A DNA stretch of 64,000 nt, taken from contig OY969900.1 in NCBI GenBank assembly GCA_963704475.1, forward strand, positions 930,001 through 994,000, in the 5' to 3' direction. A program made the position numbers and the translations under genes. The number at the start of each line of letters is the position of its first letter. Position 1 is the first letter of the stretch. The notes under the pieces are model-generated. The model did not search any database. It saw only the letters and a list, made by a program, of their open reading frames with translations, and had not been told where the DNA came from. This document shows, in pieces, positions 7,599 to 15,872 of the stretch. The DNA comes from UBA9655 sp963704475 (GTDB lineage Bacteria; Pseudomonadota; Alphaproteobacteria; UBA9655).

Positions 7599-9338
7599 CT
7601 ATCTTTCTTTTACATATATTCCTGGGGCGGGATCAAGAAAGGGGTAAGGGATCAGGGGAATACTTTTTTCTCCACTGAAAGGCCTAATCCACTCATCCCA
7701 GGCCGTCCACCAAGATCCCTCTTGTTTTGTAGCCGCATTGAGCCATTCATCCGCACTGGCTGAAAAATCAGGGTTTGTAAAAAAACCGTATTTATTGCAT
7801 GCAGGAGGGTTCATGACGCCAGCCACATGCCCAGAACCCGCCAGAATAAATTTTAAAGGCCCTTTGAAAAGATGAACTGCGGGGTAACTGCTTTGCCAAG
7901 GGGAAATATGATCTTCTATCGTGGAAAGGAAAAGTGTAGGGGTTGTGATGTCTCTCACATCAAGGGAAACATCATGAATACTCATCCCACCTGGCTTCAT
8001 AAGTAGATTTTGTTGAAACCATTTCCTGAGTGTAAACCGATGAAGGGCTGCGGGAAGTCGAGTCGCATCAGAGTTCCAATAAAGAAAGTCGAAAGCTGGT
8101 GGCGTTTGACCTAAGAGGTAGTTTTTAATAAAAAATGACCAGACCATATCTTTGGGGCGCAGCAGACTAAAGATAGATTTCAAAATATCCGCCTCTAAAA
8201 ATCCTGTTCGTTTCATGGCTTCTTCAATAGAGTGGAGGTGGTCTTCATCCATAAAGATCTTAAGGTCTCCAACCTTTGTGAAATCAATAATGGTGGCAAG
8301 CAGCGTCATGGTTTGAAGAGAAAAGGGAGCAGAGATCTTTGCGAGATAGGAACTCAAGGCAGTTAACAGATTTCCCCCCACACAATATCCCATGGCATGA
8401 AGGGTGGGGCTTTTCGTTAAGGAAGCGACAACCTCACAGGCACGATAGGCCCCTCTCAAAAGATAATCCTCAAATGTCTTAGATCCTATCTCAGATCCCG
8501 GATTGATCCATGAAATGATAAAGACATTATGCCCTTGTTCAAGCATCCATTTGACAAAAGAATTGTGAGGGCTTAGGTCAAAAATATAATATTTATTAAT
8601 CCAAGGAGGGATGATGAGAAGAGGAACGGCATATTGTTTTTCAGTTAGGGGACTATAATGAATCAATTCAAAAAGGTCATTGCGAAAGACAACCTCCCCT
8701 TTGGTCGACGCAATCGTTTCTCCAAGTTTAAAGGCTGATGAGTCCGTCATTTTCATCCACCTGCCCGTCTCCATATCATCCAAGAGCGCTTGAAACCCCT
8801 TTCTAAGTGAGTCTCCATCTGTTTTGACAAGCTCTTCTAAAACTTCCGGATTGGTGAAGGGAAAGTTTGTTGGGGAGACGGCTTCCACCAACTGATTCGT
8901 ATAGAATTTGAGTTTTTCGGAGGTCAGTTCATCAAGGCCTTCAATGTGTGACACAATATTATTCAGCCATCGTGCGGTCATGAGGTAATATTCTTTCACA
9001 AACAAAAAGTAAGGAACTGTTTGCCAGGCATCGTGATGAAAGCGTTTGTCGATAAGAGGTTGATCTATTGCCTCGTTTTGGGGGAAGATAATTTTCTGCC
9101 ATAACGCAGTAGTCTCGCTCAAAAGTTCTGTCTGAGCTTCCAAAAGATGAGATGGATTTTTAAGGAGAGCGTGACCCGCTTTTATGAATAGATCTCCAAT
9201 GAGAGTAGGAGAAAAAGGGAGGTACTTTTGTATCTCCTCAACATAAGAAGACGTTATCTGCAGATTTTGTTCTTGCAATGCATAAAAAGATCTCCACCAG
9301 GAGCTCACGAAGTCTTCTTCTTGTTCTATTAGGGACAT
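7599..9338 (-). CDS. phaC: Poly(3-hydroxyalkanoate) synthase, copy 1
   Basis: A 579-residue class I-type PHA synthase that polymerises (R)-3-hydroxyacyl-CoA into cytoplasmic granules. The N-terminal PhaC_N domain has the usual SPTNFPFTNPEVL motif (155-167). The C-terminal alpha/beta hydrolase carries the lipase-like box GYCVGGN with Cys319, Asp476 in EDHISPW and His504 in GSGHVAGV, so the catalytic triad is intact. It is divergent from a second synthase (9682-11490), with ~340 bases and a palindromic element between them. The paralogues are clearly distinct and may differ in substrate or form a heteromer. No phasin, PhaR or depolymerase is in the window. Confidence 0.95.
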   Translation of the reverse strand: MSLIEQEEDFVSSWWRSFYALQEQNLQITSSYVEEIQKYLPFSPTLIGDLFIKAGHALLKNPSHLLEAQTELLSETTALWQKIIFPQNEAIDQPLIDKRFHHDAWQTVPYFLFVKEYYLMTARWLNNIVSHIEGLDELTSEKLKFYTNQLVEAVSPTNFPFTNPEVLEELVKTDGDSLRKGFQALLDDMETGRWMKMTDSSAFKLGETIASTKGEVVFRNDLFELIHYSPLTEKQYAVPLLIIPPWINKYYIFDLSPHNSFVKWMLEQGHNVFIISWINPGSEIGSKTFEDYLLRGAYRACEVVASLTKSPTLHAMGYCVGGNLLTALSSYLAKISAPFSLQTMTLLATIIDFTKVGDLKIFMDEDHLHSIEEAMKRTGFLEADILKSIFSLLRPKDMVWSFFIKNYLLGQTPPAFDFLYWNSDATRLPAALHRFTLRKWFQQNLLMKPGGMSIHDVSLDVRDITTPTLFLSTIEDHISPWQSSYPAVHLFKGPLKFILAGSGHVAGVMNPPACNKYGFFTNPDFSASADEWLNAATKQEGSWWTAWDEWIRPFSGEKSIPLIPYPFLDPAPGIYVKER

Positions 9339-9681
9339 TCTTCTCTCACAAAAACGGTGATCTGCTAATGGGGCTTATTTTCTATAAGGAGGATTAAAAA
9401 ATCTTTAAAAAGAAGAGAGTGTGTGGGGAGAAAATGTATTTCCCTGGAGGTAATTGCAAAATTCACTCACCCCTCTCCCCCACTTTCGCGGTGGCAGGCT
9501 CTTGGTCTAGTCCCTCCCGATGTCTAATATTTTTCTTCGAAAAACAAAGCTTTTCTTACCCAAGGATGACATCTGGAATAATAGCTTTGCAATTACCTGC
9601 TTCATATTATTAAAACATTAAGGAATTTGAGAGACAATAACAGAACAATCGAATGCCGTATAATACGGAGGAGCGAACGCT
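9339..9681. other. Divergent phaC1-phaC2 intergenic region
   Basis: Contains no supported gene. It must hold both phaC promoters and contains the palindromic element at 9448-9598; the small plus-strand frame over 9419-9613 is a translation of that element. GGAGGAG precedes the phaC2 start. Confidence 0.7.
9448..9598. mobile_element. Complete AGGTAATTGCAAA palindromic element
   Basis: About 151 bp bounded by AGGTAATTGCAAA and its inverted copy TTTGCAATTACCT. The interior holds GATGACATC-like and TCTTCGAAAAACAAAGC segments shared loosely with the copy at 12876-13040. The perfect ends and lack of coding capacity point to a MITE-like repeat unrelated to the IS630-end family. Confidence 0.7.
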
Positions 9682-11490
9682 ATGTCTCAACAAGACAAAG
9701 AAAACCAAGACTCAACCATGTCAAGACCTGAAGGTCAGGAACAGTCGGATGCTTCTTTTCCTCCTTTAAGTCATCAATTTACAACAGCTTTCGATAGAGA
9801 ATTTCATTCACGGTTAGGGAGATTTTGGGCCTTGTCTCCTGCATCCATAGGGGGCGCTTATTTTGACTGGATGACACACCTCGCTCTTTCTCCTGGCAAA
9901 CAGATCGAATTGATGGAAAGTGCTTTAAAAAAAAGTGCAAGTTTACTTGATTATTCATTCTGGGCCACAAGTGGGACAAAAACAGAATGTTGCATTGAAC
10001 CAACTGCGCATGACAGACGATTTGAGGATGCAAACTGGGAAAGTTGGCCCTACAATATTTATCAGCAAACTTTCTTATTAACAGAACAATGGTGGAATGA
10101 AGCCACCAGTTCAGTCCGCGGTGTTTCGCAGCATCATTCCACTGTCCTTCCCTTTCTCACACGTCAATATCTTGACATGTGTTCTCCTCTTAACTTTCCC
10201 TTCACAAACCCACTTGTTGTTGAGACAACCATTCGATTAAATGGACAGAATTTCGTGAGGGGTGCAAAAAATTTTACAGAAGATGTAACCCGTTTTTTAA
10301 AAAAGGAACCGCCCGTTGGGGTCGAGGAATTTAAAGTTGGAAAAGACGTAGCCATCACAAAAGGGAAAGTCATTTATCAAAATCGCCTCATTGAACTTAT
10401 CCAATATTCTCCGATGACAGATGAGGTCTATGCCGAGCCCATTTTAATTATCCCTGCTTGGATTATGAAATATTACATTTTGGATTTATCCCCCCATAAT
10501 TCACTCGTAAAATATCTTCTTGAGCGTAATCATACGGTGTTCATGATTTCTTGGAAGAATCCAGATTCCTCTGATCGAGATCTTGGGTTTGAAGAATATT
10601 TAAATTTAGGCGTTATGGAGGCATTGAATGCTATTTCTGCGATTCTTCCAAAACAAAAGATACATGCGGTCGGGTATTGTTTAGGGGGAACTCTCCTCTC
10701 AATGGCTGGCGCTGCTATGGCCCGAGAGAAGGATGATCGATTAAAAACCATAACTCTTTTTGCGACGCAAGTTGATTTTGAAGATGCGGGAGAACTTCTT
10801 TTCTTTATTGATGAAAGTCAAATTACTTTCCTCGAAGATATTATGTGGAATAAAGGATATCTCGATTCTGCACGGATGGCAGGTACCTTTGATATGTTGC
10901 ATTCTTATGACCTCATTTGGTCTCGCATGATTGAGCGATATCTTTTAGGGAAAAGACTACGTTTGACAGACTTAATGGCTTGGGACGCCGATGCGACACG
11001 CATGCCTTACAAAATAGAATCTGAATATCTGCGTCATTTATTTCTTAATAATATCCTAAGCGATGGAAAATTTACGGTCGGGGGTAATCCCATTGCCCTT
11101 AATGATATTAAAGTTCCTATTTTTGCCGTTAGTACGCAAAAAGATCACATTGCGCCGTGGAAATCTGTTTTTAAACTCCACTTGTTTTTAGATACAGACA
11201 TTACGTTTGTTCTGACCAGTGGAGGACACAATGCAGGCATTGTAAGCGAACCAGGTCATCCCCGTAGAAGCTTTCAAAAGTCAACCCATAAGAAGTCTGA
11301 AAAACATCTTTTTCCTGAAGAATGGGCTCGAAATACCCCACATCATAAAGGATCGTGGTGGCCTGCTTGGGAGAAATGGCTTGTTGAAAATTCCCTTGCG
11401 AAAGGAGTGCCTCCTTCCATGGGAAAACCAAGCAAGGGATATAAAGTTTTGCGCGATGCTCCCGGAGTTTATGTCCTCAAGCGAACGTAA
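9682..11490 (+). CDS. phaC: Poly(3-hydroxyalkanoate) synthase, copy 2
   Basis: A 602-residue second class I-type PHA synthase. It has the SPLNFPFTNPLVV motif (168-180) and the lipase-like box GYCLGGT with Cys333. Asp488 lies in KDHIAPW and His516 in SGGHNAGI, so the triad is complete. It carries a polar ~30-residue N-terminal extension absent from copy 1 and a charged insertion (PRRSFQKSTHKKSEK) after the catalytic His. A strong GGAGGAG precedes the ATG. It is transcribed away from copy 1. Two synthases next to a MaoC hydratase suggest monomers drawn both from acetoacetyl-CoA reduction and from enoyl-CoA. Confidence 0.95.
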   Translation: MSQQDKENQDSTMSRPEGQEQSDASFPPLSHQFTTAFDREFHSRLGRFWALSPASIGGAYFDWMTHLALSPGKQIELMESALKKSASLLDYSFWATSGTKTECCIEPTAHDRRFEDANWESWPYNIYQQTFLLTEQWWNEATSSVRGVSQHHSTVLPFLTRQYLDMCSPLNFPFTNPLVVETTIRLNGQNFVRGAKNFTEDVTRFLKKEPPVGVEEFKVGKDVAITKGKVIYQNRLIELIQYSPMTDEVYAEPILIIPAWIMKYYILDLSPHNSLVKYLLERNHTVFMISWKNPDSSDRDLGFEEYLNLGVMEALNAISAILPKQKIHAVGYCLGGTLLSMAGAAMAREKDDRLKTITLFATQVDFEDAGELLFFIDESQITFLEDIMWNKGYLDSARMAGTFDMLHSYDLIWSRMIERYLLGKRLRLTDLMAWDADATRMPYKIESEYLRHLFLNNILSDGKFTVGGNPIALNDIKVPIFAVSTQKDHIAPWKSVFKLHLFLDTDITFVLTSGGHNAGIVSEPGHPRRSFQKSTHKKSEKHLFPEEWARNTPHHKGSWWPAWEKWLVENSLAKGVPPSMGKPSKGYKVLRDAPGVYVLKRT

Positions 11491-11522
11491 CATCTAATCA
11501 GACCATTGTTTGAGGGGTTGAA

Positions 11523-11636
11523 ATGGAAAATAACTTCAAGCCTTTTCGGCGAAATATAAATTATCTAGACGCACATCCTGTTGATATCAAACCCTTGATT
11601 CCCCTTTTGCCTTTTATCAAAAACAAAAACTCTTAG
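11523..11636 (+). CDS. Possible 37-residue peptide downstream of phaC2
   Basis: An ATG-initiated open frame starting MENNFKPFRRNINYLD and ending KNKNS lies in the ~250-base gap between phaC2 and csaA, with a weak GAGGGG upstream. It matches nothing I recognise. It may be a genuine small protein, the 5' stub of a lost gene, or chance. Listed only because it is the sole open frame in the gap. Confidence 0.2.
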   Translation: MENNFKPFRRNINYLDAHPVDIKPLIPLLPFIKNKNS

Positions 11637-11742
11637 GGCTATGTTTTCAGATATGGTTTTTTTGAAATTGACCAAGAGTCATTTGAAATTATTGCAAATC
11701 AAATGCTAAGATTCACTCCTACACAATAAGGAACCTTGTATC

Positions 11743-12078
11743 ATGACACTATCATACGATGATTTTGCAAAAATTAATATTCTCTCAGGCACCATTGTAA
11801 AAGCCGAGATTTTCGAAAGAGCACGCAAACCCGCCTATAAAGTATGGGCTGATTTTGGCCCCAAAGTTGGCATTTTACAAACGTCAGCTCAGGTAACTGT
11901 TCACTATACGCCTGACTCTCTGATCGGGCGTCAAATTTTGGGAGTTACGAACTTAGGTTCAAAAAACATCGCCGGCTTTGAATCTCAGTTTCTTCTGGTG
12001 GGATGCGAGGATTCACAGCATGCGGTTTGCTTGGCCACTCTTGATCCCTGCGTTGAAAATGGACAAAAGTTATTTTGA
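11743..12078 (+). CDS. csaA: CsaA-type tRNA-binding domain protein
   Basis: A 111-residue stand-alone tRNA-binding (OB-fold, EMAP-II-like) protein of the CsaA family, described as an export-related chaperone or structured-RNA-binding protein. Recognisable segments: GTIVKAEIFERARKPAYKVW, the TSAQVTVHYTPDSLIGRQI motif and the C-terminal VENGQKLF. Length is normal for CsaA and an AGGAACC lies upstream. It is monocistronic; downstream is an eroded NTF2-like gene on the other strand. Confidence 0.88.
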   Translation: MTLSYDDFAKINILSGTIVKAEIFERARKPAYKVWADFGPKVGILQTSAQVTVHYTPDSLIGRQILGVTNLGSKNIAGFESQFLLVGCEDSQHAVCLATLDPCVENGQKLF

Positions 12079-12168
12079 CGAAAAAGTTTTTCCTCAAATT
12101 CGTACACCTCAGCCCCTCTTTAAGAACAAGCTGGGGTGTACAAGAGGAACGACCTTTCTTCCAAATGT

Positions 12169-12385
12169 CTATGCCAAAAGTTTATTCTTTAGGTTATGCC
12201 AAGGACTGGTATCGTGAAAAAGTTCGTTCCTTATGATCAGCCCCTCTTGAAAGGTCATAAGCGCTGCTCCGGGAACTTTTCCAATGGGGGCTGGACACTC
12301 TAATCATAAACGACCAGGACTTGATCACGCTAGAGGTGCTACTGCAAGTCGTGGATCCTCATTGCGCAGGGTCGTCTCCGGATAG
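12169..12385 (-). pseudogene. NTF2/SnoaL-like protein, degraded fragment
   Basis: Joining minus-strand frames gives a continuous NTF2-like sequence: TLRNEDPRLAVAPLA, then RDQVLVVYD, then LECPAPIGKVPGAALMTFQ, then EGLIIRNELFHDTSPW, ending at a stop at 12169. At least two single-base shifts break it (near 12305 and 12330), and the N-terminal half is missing. The GK.PG..L.TF..GLI..NELF.D pattern is typical of nuclear transport factor 2 family polyketide-cyclase-like proteins. It occupies most of the otherwise empty 12.08-12.40 kb gap. Confidence 0.55.
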
Positions 12386-12396
12386 TGTTAGCATGG

Positions 12397-12726
12397 TTAG
12401 TTGAGGCGGCGGTATTCTATCTTCTCAGTTGTGATTCTGCGTGCCTCTGACGCGCCACCTATCCTAGTGCATCTAGCAATATTCAAACCGCCATGGTCTT
12501 GAAACCTCGGCCTTATTGTAGGCTGTTGGGTGACCGGAGGAAACTGGGGGCTCTCCGGGAAGGGGTGGCGTAAGCGGGGGCCGTCATCGACGCTCCTCTC
12601 AAAGTTCTCCTCAGGAGTAGAGGTAGGCTGCCCACTCGTCGGCGTAGCCTCCACAGACGGGTCCAAAAGAAAAAGAGTGCTTGCATTTATTAAAAGAAAT
12701 TTTGCTACGGTCTTATTCATGATCAT
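12397..12726 (-). CDS. Small secreted proline-rich protein, unknown
   Basis: A 109-residue open frame with a plausible signal peptide (MIMNKTVAKFLLINASTLFLL, cleavage near VEA-TP). A proline/serine-rich mature part follows (PFPESPQFPPVTQQPTIRP) with a basic C-terminal tail and one Cys. No family recognised. The base composition of 12.25-12.67 kb is richer in G+C than its surroundings, hinting at a foreign or fast-evolving gene. A second in-frame ATG lies at codon 3. It is flanked by repeats and a pseudogene, so it may itself be decaying. Confidence 0.4.
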   Translation of the reverse strand: MIMNKTVAKFLLINASTLFLLDPSVEATPTSGQPTSTPEENFERSVDDGPRLRHPFPESPQFPPVTQQPTIRPRFQDHGGLNIARCTRIGGASEARRITTEKIEYRRLN

Positions 12727-12875
12727 ATCTTCGTCGTCAAAAATTTACTTGTTAAACAATATGTATTCAATATAGGGGAGCCACTCATAAAAGTCAAATC
12801 ACGTGCTACAGACAAAGCATGACGAGAGAATTGAAAAGCCTTGCTTGCCGGGTTATCGTATGAGCCAAACAAAAG

Positions 12876-13040
12876 AGGAAATTGCAAAATTCAACCAACC
12901 CTTGTCATCCTCGGGCTAGAAAAGGTTTGTTTTTCGAAGGAAAACATTACCTTTTCTTGAACCGAGGATCTTGCCTCTTTTGAGAAGATCCTCGATGAAG
13001 TTCTGGGATGACAACCGGGAAAATAATTTTGCAATTACCT
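12876..13040. mobile_element. AGGTAATTGCAAA palindromic element with nested stem
   Basis: About 165 bp bounded by AGGAAATTGCAAA and TTTGCAATTACCT. The interior contains two facing motifs: CTTGTCATCCTCGG and its mirror in CTGGGATGACAACC. It also holds a GAGGATCTTGCCTCTTTTGAGAAGATCCTC hairpin. The right end overlaps the start of the right inverted-repeat arm. Confidence 0.65.
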
Positions 13041-13559
13041 CAAAAGATACGTTATGGTGAACAAAATTTAGGAGGAAGCGCCCTTCCAGGAATTCTCTTA
13101 AATAATTTTACCTGCCCAGTTTTGGGGCGCAGCGCAGAGCAGCAGTGCTCACCAATGGCTATTTTTTTATATTTTTACACTCTTTAACCCAGATATCATA
13201 CATCGGGTGATCAAAAGAAGAGAGTGACGGACTTGAAGAAAACATCCATCCTGAGAATACATTTTGGATAGGACACAGCTTATGACAACATTTAGGCTTA
13301 ACTTCTGTAATCTTTACAAAAGCCGCTGATTCTTGGCGACTTTCGGGAGGGCCTTTTTCACAATGCAGCACAACAACTCTTAAGGTTCCGAACTCTACGA
13401 CTTGGCCAATGCGTGCTTCAGTGATAAAGACGCGCGCAGAGGTTTTGTCGAGTCCTTGTAAAACGACTCCATTGGTTTTTATATTTTTTTGCGGTGTAAA
13501 CTCGTCTTCTTCAAGAGAAGAGAGTTTCTCTGATGAAGAGAAAATGGCTGAGGTGTTAT
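13006..13559 (-). repeat. Right arm of 554-bp long inverted repeat
   Basis: The reverse complement of 358-911, nearly identical (differences seen near 13087-13093). It carries the DUF2155 fragment and half of the palindromic element. With the left arm it brackets ~12.1 kb, so homologous recombination between the arms would invert the whole PHA island. Confidence 0.9.
13159..13559 (-). pseudogene. Headless DUF2155 duplicate
   Basis: The minus-strand frame gives the same 130 C-terminal residues as the DUF2155 gene at 117-758 (from NTSAIFSSSEKL to VKECKNIKK), identical where compared. It lacks the repeat-encoded signal segment because the duplication stops at 13559. The open frame continues upstream into unrelated sequence without a good start. 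It is therefore a 5'-truncated copy, probably not exported and probably not expressed. Confidence 0.85.
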
Positions 13560-13640
13560 ATTCCCCGCATAAGGTTGATTTAAGGCCTTGACCCCTTTGA
13601 CCCCTTACTTAATAAGGCTTTTTCATTGGCGAGGGGTATA

Positions 13641-13780
13641 TAATACCACTTATCAATCAAGTAGCAGACAAAACTTGGTTGCTTCGTCGCCTTCGGCTCC
13701 TCGCAATGACGCCAATTTCCGTCATTGTGAGCGAAGCGAAGCAATCCAGAAATCCACCTATTGAATGCGAAATGGTATAA
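13641..13780 (+). mobile_element. MITE copy 2 (IS630-like ends)
   Basis: A 140-bp copy of the element at 7400 in the same orientation, with a few substitutions (GTAGCAGAC, ACTTGG, TTGTGAG). It lies between the right inverted-repeat arm and the YbaK-type gene and leaves that gene only ~85 bases of upstream sequence. Confidence 0.85.
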
Positions 13781-13866
13781 GTCGAAAAAATTTGACATCT
13801 TCCTCTCATGTGACAAATTATAAATATAGGTTGAAAAAAGTGTTCTTATCCATAGAGGAGACAAAA

Positions 13867-14364
13867 ATGAATCAAATTCAAAACCTAACTAAAAGCGTTC
13901 AGAGCGTTCAAGAAGCTTTGGTTCATAAGGAGCTCGACTGTAAAGTGATTGTGCTGTCTGAGAGCACGAGAACAGCAAATGACGCTGCTACGGCTCTTAG
14001 GTGTGATGTGGCCCAAATTGTTAAATCGCTGATCTTCAAAACAAGTTCAACCCATAAGCCTGTCTTGATTCTTGCATCTGGACCAAACCGTGTGAACGAG
14101 AAAGTCATTGAAGCATATGTGGGGGAAAAGATCACGAAAGCTGACGCTGATTATACACGGGAAATGACAGGTTTTGCCATAGGAGGGATTCCCCCTGTGG
14201 GGCACAAACAAACCATTAATCACATCTTTATCGACGAGGATTTGTTGAAATTTGACAGTGTGTGGGCAGCTGCAGGAACGCCAAATGCAGTCTTTAATCT
14301 GAAAAGCAAAGACTTGCTTACGTTGACTTCTGGTAAGGTTATTTCAATCATGAAAGGAGAATAA
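13867..14364 (+). CDS. YbaK/EbsC-type aminoacyl-tRNA deacylase
   Basis: A 165-residue YbaK/prolyl-tRNA synthetase-associated domain protein. Relatives hydrolyse mischarged tRNAs (Cys-tRNA-Pro, Ala-tRNA-Pro). Seen: the cognate Lys segment IVKSLIFKT, then KITKADADYTREMTGFAIGGIPPVGH, which is the conserved G-x-GG-x-PP-x-GH signature. The start at 13867 is chosen for GAGGAGAC just upstream; the frame extends further 5' into MITE sequence. It sits directly before a DUF2000 gene and probably forms a two-gene operon. Confidence 0.88.
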   Translation: MNQIQNLTKSVQSVQEALVHKELDCKVIVLSESTRTANDAATALRCDVAQIVKSLIFKTSSTHKPVLILASGPNRVNEKVIEAYVGEKITKADADYTREMTGFAIGGIPPVGHKQTINHIFIDEDLLKFDSVWAAAGTPNAVFNLKSKDLLTLTSGKVISIMKGE

Positions 14365-14365
14365 G

Positions 14366-14776
14366 GTGACATTTAAGAATAAACTCGTTGCAATCATTAA
14401 TAAGGATATCGATATAGGCGTTGCCATGAATGCGATTGCACATGCCTCTCTCTCTTTTGGTGCGACTCTAGGAAAAGAAGAAATGTTTTTACAAGATAAT
14501 AAGGATGCCAGTGGCAATAATTGGCCCATGTCAGGCATGCCCTATATCATTTTACGAGGCAAATCAGGGGAAATACGCAAAGCCGTTTTAGCTGCCAAGG
14601 CTGAAAACATAAACCAAATTGCCTTTGTTGAAACCATGACTGGGGGCACTTGGCTTGAACAAGCAGAAAGAACATCTAAGGTTACGGAAGACGAGCATAT
14701 TTATTTTGCGGCTGTCCTCTACGGTCCCTGGGATGCAGTTAGCCAGATAACCAAGAGGTTTTCGTTGTATAAATAA
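14366..14776 (+). CDS. DUF2000 family protein
   Basis: A 136-residue protein starting with GTG right after the YbaK-type stop; the AAAGGAGAATAAG of the preceding gene's end provides the ribosome binding site. The sequence (KLVAIINKDIDIGVAMNAIAHASLSFG, a Gly-rich middle, MPYIILRGKSGEIRKAVLAA) matches DUF2000, a small peptidyl-tRNA-hydrolase-II-like fold of unknown function. Pairing with a tRNA deacylase makes a role near tRNA or peptidyl-tRNA plausible but unproven. A clear intrinsic terminator follows. Confidence 0.75.
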   Translation: MTFKNKLVAIINKDIDIGVAMNAIAHASLSFGATLGKEEMFLQDNKDASGNNWPMSGMPYIILRGKSGEIRKAVLAAKAENINQIAFVETMTGGTWLEQAERTSKVTEDEHIYFAAVLYGPWDAVSQITKRFSLYK

Positions 14777-14803
14777 TAAGATAAAGAAAATCATAAGAAC
14801 TGA

Positions 14804-14838
14804 GGGGGATTCTTTGGGAATCCCCTTCTTCTCTTTTT
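14804..14838 (+). terminator. Rho-independent terminator after DUF2000 gene
   Basis: An 8-bp perfect stem GGGGATTC / GAATCCCC with a 5-base loop, followed by TTCTTCTCTTTTT. It ends the ybaK-DUF2000 operon. Confidence 0.75.
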
Positions 14839-14877
14839 GACTATTAATGTAAAAAGACCGAGAAATTAGGAGAAAAA

Positions 14878-15861
14878 ATGAAGACAAGAGAGTTAGGAAA
14901 CACATCCATTCAGGTTTCTGAAATTGGGTTGGGGTGCATGGGAATGTCCGAGTTTTATGGCCCAACCAATAATCAACAGTCTCTTGGTGTTTTACAAAGA
15001 GCCATTGAGTTAGGCGTAACTTTCTTTGATTCAGCCGATATGTATGGGATAGGCTCTAATGAGACACTTGTTGGGCAAGCTCTTAGGCCTTACAAAGACA
15101 AGGTCATCTTAGCCACTAAGTTTGGGTTTGTTCGAGAACCCAATGCCCCTATTTCTATAAATGGCCATCCTCACTATGTAAAAATAGCTTGCGAGAAAAG
15201 CCTGAAGCGGTTGGGTGTTGAGACGATTGATCTCTATTACCTCCACCGCGTTGATCAAAACGTACCCATTGAAGAAACGGTGGGGGCCATGGCGCAATTG
15301 GTTAAGGAAGGTAAAGTTCGCTATTTAGGATTATCGGAGGTGAATACGACGACCTTGAAAAGAGCCCATGCCGTTCATCCTATTACGGCGGTACAGTCTG
15401 AATATTCTTTATGGGTACGTGAGCCTGAAAAAGCAATCATCCCCTTATGTGAAAATCTAAAGATTTCTTTTGTTCCCTTCAGCCCCTTGGGCAGAGGGTT
15501 TTTGACCAATAAAATCACGTCTGCCAATCAACTCGAGGAAGGCGATTTCCGTACCCTACTTCCCCGTTTTAACGGAGAAAACGCAAAAAAGAACGCGCAG
15601 CTTGTCCAAGAGTTAGAAAATATTGCTCAAGAGATAAAATGTACCCCCGCACAATTATCATTGGCTTGGATTTTGAAAAAATCTTCCTGCACAATTCCCA
15701 TTCCCGGAACACGGCATCAGAATTATTTAGAAGAAAATGTTGCTGCCTCTTCGATATGTTTATCAAATGACATTGTTAACAGGTTAGATTTACTTTTTAA
15801 CCCCTCGGCGATTGCAGGCAATCGACATACGGACGACGGTATGGAGTCTATGGAGTCTTAA
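14878..15861 (+). CDS. Aldo/keto reductase
   Basis: A 327-residue NADP(H)-dependent aldo/keto reductase (YakC/AKR13-like). The catalytic tetrad is visible: Asp in FFDSADMYG, the Tyr of the same motif, Lys in ILATKFGF and His in YYLHRVD. The C-terminal cofactor segment is IPIPGTRHQNYLEEN. TTAGGAG lies before the ATG. It is monocistronic, after a terminator and followed by DUF5946 12 bases later. Physiological substrate unknown. Confidence 0.92.
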   Translation: MKTRELGNTSIQVSEIGLGCMGMSEFYGPTNNQQSLGVLQRAIELGVTFFDSADMYGIGSNETLVGQALRPYKDKVILATKFGFVREPNAPISINGHPHYVKIACEKSLKRLGVETIDLYYLHRVDQNVPIEETVGAMAQLVKEGKVRYLGLSEVNTTTLKRAHAVHPITAVQSEYSLWVREPEKAIIPLCENLKISFVPFSPLGRGFLTNKITSANQLEEGDFRTLLPRFNGENAKKNAQLVQELENIAQEIKCTPAQLSLAWILKKSSCTIPIPGTRHQNYLEENVAASSICLSNDIVNRLDLLFNPSAIAGNRHTDDGMESMES

Positions 15862-15872
15862 GACGTATTTAG

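Noticed and set aside
11523..11636. Small ORF as a phasin or PHA regulator
   Set aside because: Position suggests it, but 37 residues without the phasin helix pattern do not support the name; listed only as a possible peptide.
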